In this document: positions 1-8,164 of the stretch, piece after piece
Layout of the letters: each line of letters opens with the position of its first letter
Position numbering within the stretch: the first letter of the stretch is position 1
Source of the DNA: JACPPO01 sp965262505
GTDB taxonomy: Bacteria; Acidobacteriota; Vicinamibacteria; Vicinamibacterales; UBA2999
Assembly (NCBI GenBank): GCA_965262505.1
Contig: CBDHFM010000030.1
Span: forward strand, 372,001-436,000
DNA: 64,000 nucleotides
Direction: 5' to 3'
Notes under the pieces: generated by a model
Database searches by the model: none
The model's input: the letters and a program-made list of their open reading frames with translations, nothing else
What the model was told of the DNA's origin: nothing
Translations under genes and position numbers: made by a program

Positions 1-2958
1 GTCGAGACCGCCGTCACCACACCGCTCGAGCAGGCGATCAATGGTGTCGAGGGCATGCTCTATATGTCCTCGGGCAGCTCCAACAGCGGTGTCAGCCAGA
101 TCACGGTGACCTTCGACGTCACGCGCGACCAGGATCTCGCCGTTGTCGACGTACAAAACCGCGTCAACCAGGCGCTCGGACGCATGCCCGCGGAGGTGCG
201 GCAGACCGGCATCATCGTCCAGAAGTCGGCCAACAATTTCATCATCGCGGCCGGCGTGTACGCCGAGGGGGGCGAATACGACGCCCTGTTCCTCTCGAAC
301 TATCTCGATATCTACGTGAAGGACGCCCTCAAGCGTGTGCCGGGTGTGGCGGACGTCATCATCTTCGGTGAGCGCAAGTACTCGATGCGCCTCTGGCTTG
401 ACCCGTTGCGCCTGGCCGCGCGGCAGCTTACGGCCGGCGACGTCGTCAACGCGCTGCGCGAACAGAACGTCAACATCGCCGCAGGCAGCGTGGGCGAGTC
501 GCCGGCGCGCACGGGCCAGACGTACCAGATGAGCGTCCGGGCGGCCGGACGGCTGACCGAGGCTTCCGAATTCGAGGACATCATCGTCAAGGCGGGCTCC
601 GCCGGGTCGCTGGTGCGCTTGAGCGACGTCGGCCGCGCGGAGCTTGGCGCCGAGACCTATTCGTCGGCGCTGCGTTTCCAGGGGATCGACGCGCTCGGGT
701 TTGCCGTCGTCGGCCTGCCGACCGCCAACGCGCTCGAGGTGCGCCGGGGCGTCGACGCGGAACTGGACCGCTTGAGCCAGTCGTTCCCGCCCGGCCTGGC
801 GTACCGCGTGGCCTTCGATACGACCACCATCGTGGAAGAGTCGATCAGGGAGGTGATCTGGACGCTCGCAGAGGCGATCGGCCTGGTTGTGATCGTCATG
901 TTTCTGTTTCTTCAGAGCTGGCGAGCGACGCTGATCCCAGCGCTGACGATTCCGGTGTCGCTCGTCGGCGCCTTCGCGTTTGCCAACCTGCTCGGCTTCT
1001 CGATCAATACGTTCACGCTCTTCGCCATCGTCCTCGCCACCGGCATCGTTGTGGACGATGCGATCGTGGTGATTGAAAATGTCGAGCGGCATATCGACGA
1101 CTACGGGAAGAGCGCGCCGCAGGCGGCGTCGGATGCGATGCGTGAGGTGTTCGGCGCGGTCATCGCCACGTCGCTGGTGCTGATTGCCGTGTTCGTGCCG
1201 GTGGCGTTTTTCCCGGGCACAACGGGACGGCTCTATCAGCAGTTCGCGTTGACCATTGCCTTCGCCGTGGCGATCTCCTCGTTCAACGCGGTGACGCTAA
1301 CGCCCGCGCTGTCGGCGTTGCTCCTGAGACCGGCAGGGCTGGGGAAGGGGCGTTTCTTCGGCGGGGTCGAGCGCCTGATTCGGAGCGGTACGCGCGTCTA
1401 CGTGCGGACGATCGCGGGCCTGATGCGGGTGCGCTGGGCGATAGTCGTGGTGTTCGTGGGTCTGTTCGGTCTGACCTACCAGGTGTACACGCGCGTGCCT
1501 CAGGCGTTCCTCCCGGAGGAGGATGCCGGGTACTTCGTGACGCTCATCCAGGCCCCACCCGGGGCCTCGCTCGAGTACACGACGAACGTCATCAGGGAAG
1601 CGGAACTGGTCATGGCTTCGATCCCTGAAGTCGAATCGGTTTTCTCCATAGCCGGCTTCAGCTTCGTCGGCAACGCGCCGAACGCGGGGATGATGTTCAC
1701 CCTGCTCAAACCGTTCGATGAACGGGAGGCGGAGGAGAGTCGCGTGCAGGGGCTCCTGCCGCGCCTCCGGGGAATGCTCTTCGGAATCCAGAGCGGGCTC
1801 GTGATTCCGTTTGCGCCGCCGGCCATCTTCGGGCTCGGCAACTTCGGTGGCTTCACCATGGAGGTGCTGGATCAGAGTGGCACCGGCGACATCCAGAACC
1901 TCAGCATCGGCACGCAGGCGCTCATCGCGGCGGCGCAGCAGTCACCTGCGGCCACCGGATTGTTCAGCGCGTTTACCGCAAACGACCCGCAGCTCGCTGT
2001 GGACATCGATCGCGAAAGGGCGCAGAGCCTTGGCCTGCCGATCAGTGAGATCACGAGCGCCATGCAGATCTACCTCGGGTCGTCCTACGTCAATGACTTC
2101 GACTTCAACAACCGCGTCTACCGGGTATACGTGCAGGCCGATCGGGCGTTTCGATCGGACCCGCGAGACCTTGGTCAGTACTATGCGCGGACGGTGACCG
2201 GTGAGATGGTGCCGCTCTCGAGCGTCGTCCGGGTGCGAGAGACGGCCGGGCCGCAGGTGATCAACCATTTCAACCTGTTCCGCTCGGCGCAGCTCAGTGG
2301 AGCGGCGGCACCGGGGTTCAGCTCCGGGGAAGCGCTCGCGGAGATGGAGCGGATAGCGGATGCCGCGCTGCCTCAGGGATTCGGCTACGCGTGGTCCGGT
2401 ATTTCGCTCGAGGAGGTCGAGGCCGCGGGGCAGTCGACGCTGATCTTCGGCATCGGATTGCTGCTCGTGTATCTCACGTTGGCGGCGCAGTACGAATCGC
2501 TCGTGCTCCCGTTCATCGTTCTACTGGGTGTGCCCGTGGCGCTGCTGGGCGCGCTTTCGGCACAGTGGGCGCGCGGTCTCCAGAACGATCTCTACTGCCA
2601 GATCGGACTGGTGATGCTGGTGGGGTTGGCGGCCAAGAATGCCATCCTGATCGTCGAGTTCGCGGAGCAGCTGCGCGAGAGAGGGATGTCGGTCGTCGAG
2701 GCGGCGATCGAGTCAGCGCGCATCCGGCTGCGACCGATTCTCATGACGTCGCTGGCGTTCATCATGGGCGTGATGCCGCTGGTGTTCGCGACCGGGGCGG
2801 GGCAGGAGGGACGGCACTCGGTTGGCACCACGGTCGTCGGCGGGATGTTCTTTGCGACGTTCCTGAACATCCTGTTTATCCCGATTCTGTATGTGCTCGT
2901 ACGGACGTTGTTCCCGGGCGGTCGCCGAGAAGGCGCGGAGGCGACGGCCGATGCGTGA
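1..2958 (+). CDS. RND efflux transporter permease subunit, HAE1 type (5' end outside window)
   Basis: Inner-membrane proton-driven pump of a tripartite efflux system (AcrB/MexB family). The frame is open from base 1, so the gene starts before the window; about 985 residues are visible against roughly 1040 usual, so only the first ~60 are missing. The first visible residues match the AcrB stretch before the MYMSS motif. The transmembrane-4 signature GIVVDDAIVVIENVER with its paired Asp residues lies near residue 348, and AKNAILIVEFA near residue 877 is the matching late helix motif. Both periplasmic docking loops and all C-terminal helices are present. The stop overlaps the start of the outer-membrane channel gene, so the two are translationally coupled. 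A membrane fusion protein gene is expected just upstream. Substrate cannot be read from sequence. Confidence 0.95.
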   Translation, partial: VETAVTTPLEQAINGVEGMLYMSSGSSNSGVSQITVTFDVTRDQDLAVVDVQNRVNQALGRMPAEVRQTGIIVQKSANNFIIAAGVYAEGGEYDALFLSNYLDIYVKDALKRVPGVADVIIFGERKYSMRLWLDPLRLAARQLTAGDVVNALREQNVNIAAGSVGESPARTGQTYQMSVRAAGRLTEASEFEDIIVKAGSAGSLVRLSDVGRAELGAETYSSALRFQGIDALGFAVVGLPTANALEVRRGVDAELDRLSQSFPPGLAYRVAFDTTTIVEESIREVIWTLAEAIGLVVIVMFLFLQSWRATLIPALTIPVSLVGAFAFANLLGFSINTFTLFAIVLATGIVVDDAIVVIENVERHIDDYGKSAPQAASDAMREVFGAVIATSLVLIAVFVPVAFFPGTTGRLYQQFALTIAFAVAISSFNAVTLTPALSALLLRPAGLGKGRFFGGVERLIRSGTRVYVRTIAGLMRVRWAIVVVFVGLFGLTYQVYTRVPQAFLPEEDAGYFVTLIQAPPGASLEYTTNVIREAELVMASIPEVESVFSIAGFSFVGNAPNAGMMFTLLKPFDEREAEESRVQGLLPRLRGMLFGIQSGLVIPFAPPAIFGLGNFGGFTMEVLDQSGTGDIQNLSIGTQALIAAAQQSPAATGLFSAFTANDPQLAVDIDRERAQSLGLPISEITSAMQIYLGSSYVNDFDFNNRVYRVYVQADRAFRSDPRDLGQYYARTVTGEMVPLSSVVRVRETAGPQVINHFNLFRSAQLSGAAAPGFSSGEALAEMERIADAALPQGFGYAWSGISLEEVEAAGQSTLIFGIGLLLVYLTLAAQYESLVLPFIVLLGVPVALLGALSAQWARGLQNDLYCQIGLVMLVGLAAKNAILIVEFAEQLRERGMSVVEAAIESARIRLRPILMTSLAFIMGVMPLVFATGAGQEGRHSVGTTVVGGMFFATFLNILFIPILYVLVRTLFPGGRREGAEATADA

Positions 2959-4363
2959 GCCTATCGCGAGCGGAGCTGAAGGTCCGCCCCTACACGAGCG
3001 CGCCGAGTGGGCGCCCTCACACGACCGCGTGCATGTGACGCGCGTGGGGTGCAGGCTGGCGTTCGCGGTTCTCTGGTTGGTTGTAGCGGCGGGCCTTCAG
3101 GCCCGCCCGCACGCGCAGACGATCGAGCAGGTGACCTTTGATGAGGCGGTCCGCCGCGCGGTGACGAGCCATCCAACAATCCGGCAGGCGGCGGCCGGGA
3201 TCCTGCGCGCCGAATCGATCTTGCAGCAGGTTCGTGCCCGATCGCTGCCGTCGGTCGGGGCGTCCGTCAGCACCAATGTCATCGACCCTGTTACCAGGTT
3301 TTCTGGGAGCAGCATCAATCCGCGCACACAGACAGTCACGACGGCCGCTGTGAGCGTACCGCTGCTCACTCCGGTGCGCTGGGCGGAGCGCCACCAGGCG
3401 GAGGATGACGTGCTGGTGTCGCTCAGCGCGGCGGACGACGCGCGGAGGGCGGTGGCGATTGCCGCGGGCGAGGCGTACCTAGCCGTCATCACGCAGCGCC
3501 GGGTGCTCGAGTTGAATGCGCGCGCGCGCGACAATGCGCGGGCGCACTACGAGTTTGCCAATCAGCGCTTCGAGGGGGGCGTGGGGAGTCGGCTCAACGC
3601 GCTTCGTGCGCAGCAGGAGCTGTCAGGCGATGAGGCGCGCGTCGAAGATGCGCGCCTCGCGATCCGACGGGCGCAGGAGGCGCTTGGTGTCCTGATCGCC
3701 GCGGATGGCCCGGTGGATGCGGGCGCTGATCCCGTGTTTGAGGTGCCTCCCGAAGCAGGCTCGGCGGCCGGGAGCCTTTCGGCCTCGGAGACGGGCGTTC
3801 AGTTCTCCGGGAACGGAGATCTGGCGCGCCGACCGGACATTCAACTGCTCGCTCAGCGCCTGCTGGCGGCGGAACGGCGTGCGGGCGACGCCTGGAAGGA
3901 TTACCTGCCCTCGGTGACCGCGCTTTTCAGCCCAACCGTCCTGGCGCCGACCGGTCTTTTCGCTGAGGCCCGATCCTGGCGCGCGTCGGTGCTCTTCGAT
4001 GTCCCACTGTTCGACGCCGGCCAACGCCGCGGCCAGGCCCGCGAGCGCGAGGCCCTGGTCGACGTTGCGCGCGCCGAGCGGCTGAACGCCGAGCGGCAGG
4101 CAAGCTCTGAGATCCGGACGGCTCGGGAGGCGGTGGCTGCGACCTCGCGCGCGCTCGAGCACGCGAGAGCCGCCGCCGAGCAGGCCGACGAAGTGCTGAG
4201 CATCACCGACGTGGCGTTTCGGGAGGGGGCGACGACCAATATCGAGGTGATTGACGCACAGCGCGGCGCTCGGGATGCCGAGACGGCTGCGGCGATCGCT
4301 GAAGATGCCGTCAGGCGCGCACGGCTGGAACTACTCGTCGCGACCGGTCGATTCCCGCAGTAA
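2951..4363 (+). CDS. TolC/OprM-type outer membrane efflux protein
   Basis: Outer-membrane channel that completes the RND pump encoded just upstream; its ATG overlaps the upstream stop by 8 bases. Two OEP repeats are visible: one around DEAVRRAVTSHPTIRQA, the second around ARRPDIQLLAQRLLAAERRAG, each followed by long helices. The N-terminus is odd. ATG 2951 has a GGAGG 10 bases upstream, but the signal-peptide-like stretch (RLAFAVLWLVVAAGLQA) begins only after GTG 3035. The first ~28 residues are low-complexity and contain one copy of a palindromic repeat; a second copy codes part of the signal peptide (AGLQARP). GTG 3035 is the alternative start. Function is confident; start is not. Confidence 0.88.
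   Translation: MREPIASGAEGPPLHERAEWAPSHDRVHVTRVGCRLAFAVLWLVVAAGLQARPHAQTIEQVTFDEAVRRAVTSHPTIRQAAAGILRAESILQQVRARSLPSVGASVSTNVIDPVTRFSGSSINPRTQTVTTAAVSVPLLTPVRWAERHQAEDDVLVSLSAADDARRAVAIAAGEAYLAVITQRRVLELNARARDNARAHYEFANQRFEGGVGSRLNALRAQQELSGDEARVEDARLAIRRAQEALGVLIAADGPVDAGADPVFEVPPEAGSAAGSLSASETGVQFSGNGDLARRPDIQLLAQRLLAAERRAGDAWKDYLPSVTALFSPTVLAPTGLFAEARSWRASVLFDVPLFDAGQRRGQAREREALVDVARAERLNAERQASSEIRTAREAVAATSRALEHARAAAEQADEVLSITDVAFREGATTNIEVIDAQRGARDAETAAAIAEDAVRRARLELLVATGRFPQ
2970..2988. repeat. REP-like palindrome, copy 1 (imperfect)
   Basis: GCGGAGCTGAAGGTCCGCC: inverted arms GCGGA/TCCGC around a TGAA-centred loop. It resembles the perfect palindrome at 8115-8136 and the hairpin at 3088-3107. 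It lies inside the N-terminal extension of the outer membrane channel gene. Confidence 0.5.
3088..3107. repeat. REP-like hairpin, copy 2, inside a signal-peptide coding region
   Basis: GGCGGGCC-TTCA-GGCCCGCC, a perfect 8 bp stem with a 4 base loop. It is in frame and codes part of the signal peptide (AGLQARP) of the outer membrane channel. It shares the plan and core of the palindromes at 2970 and 8115. Confidence 0.55.
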
Positions 4364-4418
4364 CGCTGCCGAGGGCACAGTGCCCGCGTCATACGTCGCG
4401 TCCGGCGCTCGCCGGACC

Positions 4419-5012
4419 TCAGTATCGAAGCGTCATGCCAGCGGTGGCCCGCCAGAAGCTCAGGCGTGAGGCACCCGTGCCCGCGAGGAGGGCGTCCGCG
4501 GTGCTCAGCGCCCTGAGATGCCGAACATCGAAGCGTAGGCCCGTTCGCTCGGTCACAAGACCGATGGCGCCGACACCGATATTCACGGCGGTCAGGTTCT
4601 CGTCGATGGAGAAGACACCTGCCGCGTGGTTGCTGCGCGCCTGTATCAGGCCAAGCCCAGCCACGAGGTACGGGCGCAGCGATTCGCGCGTCAGGGAAAG
4701 CGGTGCGGCAACGATCGCGCTGCCGCTCACCGTCGTCACGCGGCTGTTGAGGACGAGCCCAAGAGGGTCATTGCCGTCGAAGAAGCGCGGCGTGTGGGCG
4801 ACCTCCGCTTCAAGACCGAAGATGCCGTCGCTAAGGAGCGACACCGACGCGCCAAGCGTCAACTGTCGTCCCGCACCCTCTTCGAAGATCAGGAAGGTGG
4901 CTTGGCTGGCAAACGAGGTGCCGAGGAACGGTGTGATCAGCCAGTCCGCGTGCGCCGTCGCCGGCGGAGTCCAGAGGAAGAGCAGGAGGGCGACCGCCAG
5001 CCGCCGGAGCAT
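4419..5012 (-). CDS. putative outer membrane beta-barrel protein
   Basis: 197 residues. A clear signal peptide (LAVALLLFLWTPPATAHA) is followed by alternating polar/hydrophobic strands such as QLTLGASVSLL and RLSFWRATAGMTLRY, and the chain ends in a C-terminal Tyr, as in OmpA/OmpW-like small barrels. No enzyme motif is visible. Its ATG overlaps by one base the TAA of the upstream serine-hydrolase-like gene on the same strand (TAATG), so the two are probably translated together. The role is unknown; a structural or lipid-interacting barrel is the safest reading. Confidence 0.7.
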   Translation of the reverse strand: MLRRLAVALLLFLWTPPATAHADWLITPFLGTSFASQATFLIFEEGAGRQLTLGASVSLLSDGIFGLEAEVAHTPRFFDGNDPLGLVLNSRVTTVSGSAIVAAPLSLTRESLRPYLVAGLGLIQARSNHAAGVFSIDENLTAVNIGVGAIGLVTERTGLRFDVRHLRALSTADALLAGTGASRLSFWRATAGMTLRY

Positions 5013-6061
5013 TACCCGACGAACAGCTGCAGGAAGAGGCTTGCGAAGAGATTGGACGAGACGTTGCCGTCCGGGAGGTTGTAGGGCGGTCCCGCCAGGC
5101 CGTCGCTGTTCGCGAGAAGGATCAGTGTGAGGTCGCGGCCCGGCACCTTGAGGATGAGGGAGGAGTACGCATCACGAGCCAGGCCGAAGTGCCAGACGAC
5201 GCGCTCGCCGTTGTGGCGCTGGACGAACCAGCCAAGGCCTGTCGGCATCGTACCGACCGGCTCCCACGCGCGGGAGAGCGTGCCTGACTCAAGCAGAACA
5301 CCATCGCCTAGCGCGGCGTCGAAGCGCGCGAGATCGCGCACGGTGGAGACGACACCCGTCGACGCGGTAAGCGTGCCGCCCGGCGCGCTGGAGCGGGTCG
5401 GGCGGGCACGGTTGTCGACCTTGTACGGAATAGCCTGTCGCCGGGCCACCGCGGAGTAGCGATCGAGCACGCTTGAAGAGAACCACCGGCGGTTCGGCGA
5501 AGAGCTGTCGCTCAGGTCGGCGCCCGGGACCGACTGCGTCATGCCCAGGCGGTCGAGGATCTCGTCAGCCAGCAGTCGCGGATACGGGTCGCTGGCGCAC
5601 TGTTCGAGGACGCGGGTCAATGCCGCGAAGCGGGACGCGTCGTAATTGAAGCCGCCCGACGGCGAGGCGTGCGACAGCAGCTGCGCGACCGTTGTGCCGT
5701 CGTTCGGGTACTCCGGGTCCCAGCGACCCACGCGGTCGGTGAGTTCGAGGTGGCTCAGGTCCACGCACTGCTGGAGCAGGACCGTCGATGACAGAGTCTG
5801 CGACAGATCGAGAATCGGATACGGCGTGTCCGCGACAGCGACGACGAGGTTGCCGACATCCTGGTAGCCGAAGCCCTTGTCCCACAGGATGCGACCGTCT
5901 TGGACGATTGCGGCCGACATGCCCGGGATCCCCGTCCGCTGGCGGAGCGACTCCACGTACCGCTCGAAGAGCGAGATTGGGAAGCTGCTTTGTGCCTCGG
6001 CGGACGGACCAAGGGCGGCAAGCGCCAGCAGAGCGGCAAGAACGGTCTTGACGGTACGCAT
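5012..6061 (-). CDS. serine hydrolase (beta-lactamase class C fold) with degenerate active site
   Basis: 349 residues with an Ala-rich signal peptide (to about residue 23) and the overall class C beta-lactamase/penicillin-binding fold: the GIPGMSAAIVQDGRILWDKG opening strand region, a helix LLQQCVDLSHLELTDRVGRW, AQLLSHASP, and the late HFG (HxG-type) motif at 291-293. The two catalytic motifs are lost. Where SxxK should stand the sequence reads D85-L-S-Q88, and where YxN should stand it reads Y140-D-A142. The nucleophile Ser, general-base Lys and motif Asn therefore all appear to be missing. It is probably exported and non-catalytic, perhaps a binding protein. It is coupled to the beta-barrel gene downstream. 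The alignment was done by eye. Confidence 0.8.
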   Translation of the reverse strand: MRTVKTVLAALLALAALGPSAEAQSSFPISLFERYVESLRQRTGIPGMSAAIVQDGRILWDKGFGYQDVGNLVVAVADTPYPILDLSQTLSSTVLLQQCVDLSHLELTDRVGRWDPEYPNDGTTVAQLLSHASPSGGFNYDASRFAALTRVLEQCASDPYPRLLADEILDRLGMTQSVPGADLSDSSSPNRRWFSSSVLDRYSAVARRQAIPYKVDNRARPTRSSAPGGTLTASTGVVSTVRDLARFDAALGDGVLLESGTLSRAWEPVGTMPTGLGWFVQRHNGERVVWHFGLARDAYSSLILKVPGRDLTLILLANSDGLAGPPYNLPDGNVSSNLFASLFLQLFVG

Positions 6062-6131
6062 GGAACCCTAAAATCTTACATCGGTTGAGTTGAACCTGTG
6101 CTACAGTGCCTGCGATTCAGTTCGTCCTGTT

Positions 6132-6587
6132 ATGAGACATATGGCCCGATCCGCGCCCTCCTCGCTGAAACAGGCGCTTGCCTGCGTGTTGGCGCTCGTG
6201 TCCTTGACCGTGACAGTCGCCGCGGCGGACGGTCTCCGCATTGTCCCGCTCGTCCGAGGCGACCGGGTGCTAGTGACCTTTGAGCTGGCGGACGGCTTCA
6301 CCGATGAGGTCCGCGCGGCGGTCCGCAGCGGCCTGAAGACGACATTTACCTACATCGTGGACCTGCGGCTCGAGGTGCCCGTGTGGGTGGACCGGACGAT
6401 TGCGACCGCGGTGATCGCCAACAGCGTGGAGTACGACAACCTCACGCGGCTGCACAACGTCGTCCGAGTGCTCGACGGCAAGGTGGAGAGCACCGAGGTT
6501 ACCGACAACGAGGCGATGGTGCAGCAGTTGATGACCAGCTTCGAGCGGTTGCCGCTGTTCCGGACGTCAGTCCTCGTGTGGGCCTGA
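6132..6587 (+). pseudogene. DUF4390 protein, 5' part, cut by an insertion sequence
   Basis: First ~150 residues of a secreted DUF4390-type protein: a signal peptide (LACVLALVSLTVTVAAADG), then strand-rich sequence ending PLFRTSVLV. After this the IS3-family element begins (6579), and the apparent stop codon TGA at 6585-6587 lies inside it. The missing C-terminus is found intact and in frame after the element (7969-8088). Starts at ATG 6132 or 6141 are both possible; an upstream TTG at 6090 is less likely. Function of the family is unknown to me. The truncated product lacks the conserved EYYVR segment and is probably not functional. Confidence 0.88.
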
Positions 6588-6679
6588 TCCGATTCGGTGG
6601 ACGGTTTAGCTACGCTGTTTGAGTCTCCGTTGTTCTTTCGTTCGTTCACAACAACGATGATGGGTGGGGGCGCTGTGGG

Positions 6680-6742
6680 AATCTCGCGTTCTGTGCGAGA
6701 TTTCCAAATCCCTGTGGGCGCGTTCTGTGCGTCCGCAGGGAT
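6680..6742. other. two tandem hairpins with the same apical sequence inside the IS3 element
   Basis: Hairpin 1 pairs AATCTCGC (6680-6687) with GCGAGATT (6695-6702). Hairpin 2 pairs ATCCCTG (6708-6714) with CAGGGAT (6736-6742), extended imperfectly. Both tops contain GCGTTCTGTGCG. They lie in the non-coding end of the element, downstream of orfB on the minus strand. The role is unknown: an RNA structure, a terminator or a protein-binding site are all possible. Confidence 0.5.
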
Positions 6743-6757
6743 GGCAGCGTCCATGCC

Positions 6758-7771
6758 CTACGCCGCCTGCCGTTCGAAGGCGGCCGGACTGATCTGGCCG
6801 AGCGTCGAGTGGCGACGTCGCTGGTGATAGAACACGTCGATGTAATCGAACAACTCCATCTTCGCGTCGCCGTGACTGTCGAAGGGTTCGCCGAGCTCGC
6901 TCTTGACGGTCGAGAAGAAGCTCTCCATGACGGCATTGTCCCAGCAGTTGCCACGTCGGCTCATGCTGCAGACGATGCCACGCGCCTCGAGGAGGTCCTG
7001 AGAATCCTCGCTGGCGTACGTACAACCCTGATCGGAATGATGGAGGAGGCCGATGTCCGGGCACCGGCGCTTGAGCGCCATCTCCAAGGCCTTGATGGTC
7101 ACGTGCCGGTCGTTCACCGCGCTGACGGCCCACCCCACGATGAACCGCGAGCACAGATCCAAGACCGCCGCGAGGTACAGGTTACCGCTGCTGCCGATGA
7201 CGAACTCGGTCGTGTCGCCGACCCACCGCTGATTCGGGGCGTCCGCCTCGAACTGGCGGTCGAGCAGATTCGCCGCGACCGGCTGGTCGTGATCGCTCAT
7301 GGTGGTTACGTTGTCACGCTTCCGGGCCCGTGCGACCAGGCCTTCTTCCTGCATCAGCCGGACGACCCGTTTGCGACTCACCTGCTCGTCCTGCTCGATC
7401 AGGTCTTCGTGAATGCGCGGGCTGCCATCGCGCTGTTTGCTCGCGTCAACGGACGCTTGGACGAGGACCTTCACCCGCCGGTCGTCTCGTGATCGTGCCG
7501 ATTCCGGGCGTCGTTGCCACGCGTAGAACCCGCTGCGTGTGACCGCGAGACACCGGCACAGAATGATGACGGTGTGCCTGGCCTTCTCCACGGCAATGAA
7601 CCGAAATCTTCCCGGCGCTGCTTCGCGAAGAAGGCCGCCGCTTTTTTTAAGATGTCGCGCTCCTCGGCGAGGATGCGATTCTCCTTGCGCAGCCGAGCCA
7701 GCTCCTCCCGCTCGGCGGTCGTCAGACCGGTACGGCCCCCGCTGCGGTCGGCGCGCGCCCGCTCGACCCAT
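6758..7771 (-). CDS. IS3-family transposase OrfB (DDE integrase core), made by -1 frameshift from OrfA
   Basis: Catalytic half of the transposase. An HTH_21-like segment (RSGFYAWQRRPES) is followed by the rve/DDE core with the three acidic residues visible in WVGDTTEFV, LLHHSDQGCTY and NCWDNAVMESFFSTVKSE. The C-terminus RRRHSTLGQISPAAFE is typical of the family. The first ~40 residues of the open frame are not OrfB-like. Translation probably enters this frame by slipping back at an A7 run (minus strand, 7642-7648) in orfA, giving an OrfAB fusion. No inactivating change is visible, so the element could still be active. Confidence 0.92.
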   Translation of the reverse strand: MGRAGARRPQRGPYRSDDRRAGGAGSAAQGESHPRRGARHLKKSGGLLREAAPGRFRFIAVEKARHTVIILCRCLAVTRSGFYAWQRRPESARSRDDRRVKVLVQASVDASKQRDGSPRIHEDLIEQDEQVSRKRVVRLMQEEGLVARARKRDNVTTMSDHDQPVAANLLDRQFEADAPNQRWVGDTTEFVIGSSGNLYLAAVLDLCSRFIVGWAVSAVNDRHVTIKALEMALKRRCPDIGLLHHSDQGCTYASEDSQDLLEARGIVCSMSRRGNCWDNAVMESFFSTVKSELGEPFDSHGDAKMELFDYIDVFYHQRRRHSTLGQISPAAFERQAA

Positions 7772-7950
7772 TGCCGCAAGGCCGATTCGGTAAGATCCAA
7801 CTCGCGGGCGACGGCGCCGACCGTCTTCCCCTCTTCCAACACCAGCCGGACCGCCCCAGCCCGGAACTCGTCACTGAATTGCCGGCGTGACCGCCGACGT
7901 GTGGTTGCTGCCATTCGGGACATCGTCTCCACCTTTCGGAACGTGTCCAC
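7471..7950 (-). CDS. IS3-family transposase OrfA (HTH DNA-binding protein)
   Basis: N-terminal half of the IS transposase: a helix-turn-helix (FSDEFRAGAVRLVLEEGKT then VARELDLTESALRQWV) and a leucine-zipper-like helix (EELARLRKENRILAEERDIL). The slippery A7 run codes the two Lys of DILKKAAAFF; ribosomes that slip -1 there read into orfB. In the zero frame the product runs on to 7471 with a tail that looks non-native. The start is probably at an internal Met (about 7923 or 7914) rather than the first start codon. Confidence 0.85.
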   Translation of the reverse strand: MDTFRKVETMSRMAATTRRRSRRQFSDEFRAGAVRLVLEEGKTVGAVARELDLTESALRQWVERARADRSGGRTGLTTAEREELARLRKENRILAEERDILKKAAAFFAKQRREDFGSLPWRRPGTPSSFCAGVSRSHAAGSTRGNDARNRHDHETTGG

Positions 7951-7968
7951 GAGATCGGATCAAGCCCA

Positions 7969-8088
7969 GTGCCCAACCGCGAGTACTACGTACGCATCAG
8001 CGCCACTGCGCGACCGAGCAACGGGGCGTTCCTGTGGCCTTGGGGCAGCGGTACGTCCGGCCAGGCGAAGTTTACGTTCATCCGATAG
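7969..8088 (+). pseudogene. DUF4390 protein, 3' part, separated from its 5' end by the IS3 element
   Basis: Begins with the duplicated GTG and reads VPNREYYVRISATARPSN and on through FLWPWG to FTFIR before TAG at 8086-8088. It is in the same frame as the 5' part when the element and one GTG are removed, giving an original protein of about 190 residues. It has no start signal of its own and is unlikely to be translated. Confidence 0.88.
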
Positions 8089-8114
8089 GCCGGCCTGTCA
8101 TCTTGATTCGCTAG

Positions 8115-8136
8115 GGGCGGACCTTAAGGTCCGCCC
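8115..8136. repeat. REP-like perfect palindrome, copy 3
   Basis: GGGCGGACCTT followed by its exact reverse complement, 22 bp. It lies between the converging ends of the DUF4390 remnant and the bacilliredoxin gene, where it could also act as a bidirectional transcription end. No T-run follows it. Confidence 0.65.
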
Positions 8137-8164
8137 TCGTCATGTACAGAGCGTGAGGTGTGGC

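Larger units (their letters stand above)
6579..7968 (-). mobile_element. IS3-family insertion sequence, 1390 bp, complete, TSD GTG
   Basis: The ends are near-perfect inverted repeats, matching at 20 of 24 positions: TGGGCCTGATCCGATTCGG at the left and TGGGCTTGATCCGATCTCG read inward from the right, both going on to TGGAC. They begin TG and end CA as is usual for the family. The flanks carry a 3 bp duplication GTG (6576-6578 and 7969-7971). Removing the element and one GTG restores the DUF4390 frame exactly. It carries orfA and orfB on the minus strand with a -1 slippery run, and about 175 bp of non-coding DNA between orfB and the left end. Confidence 0.93.
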
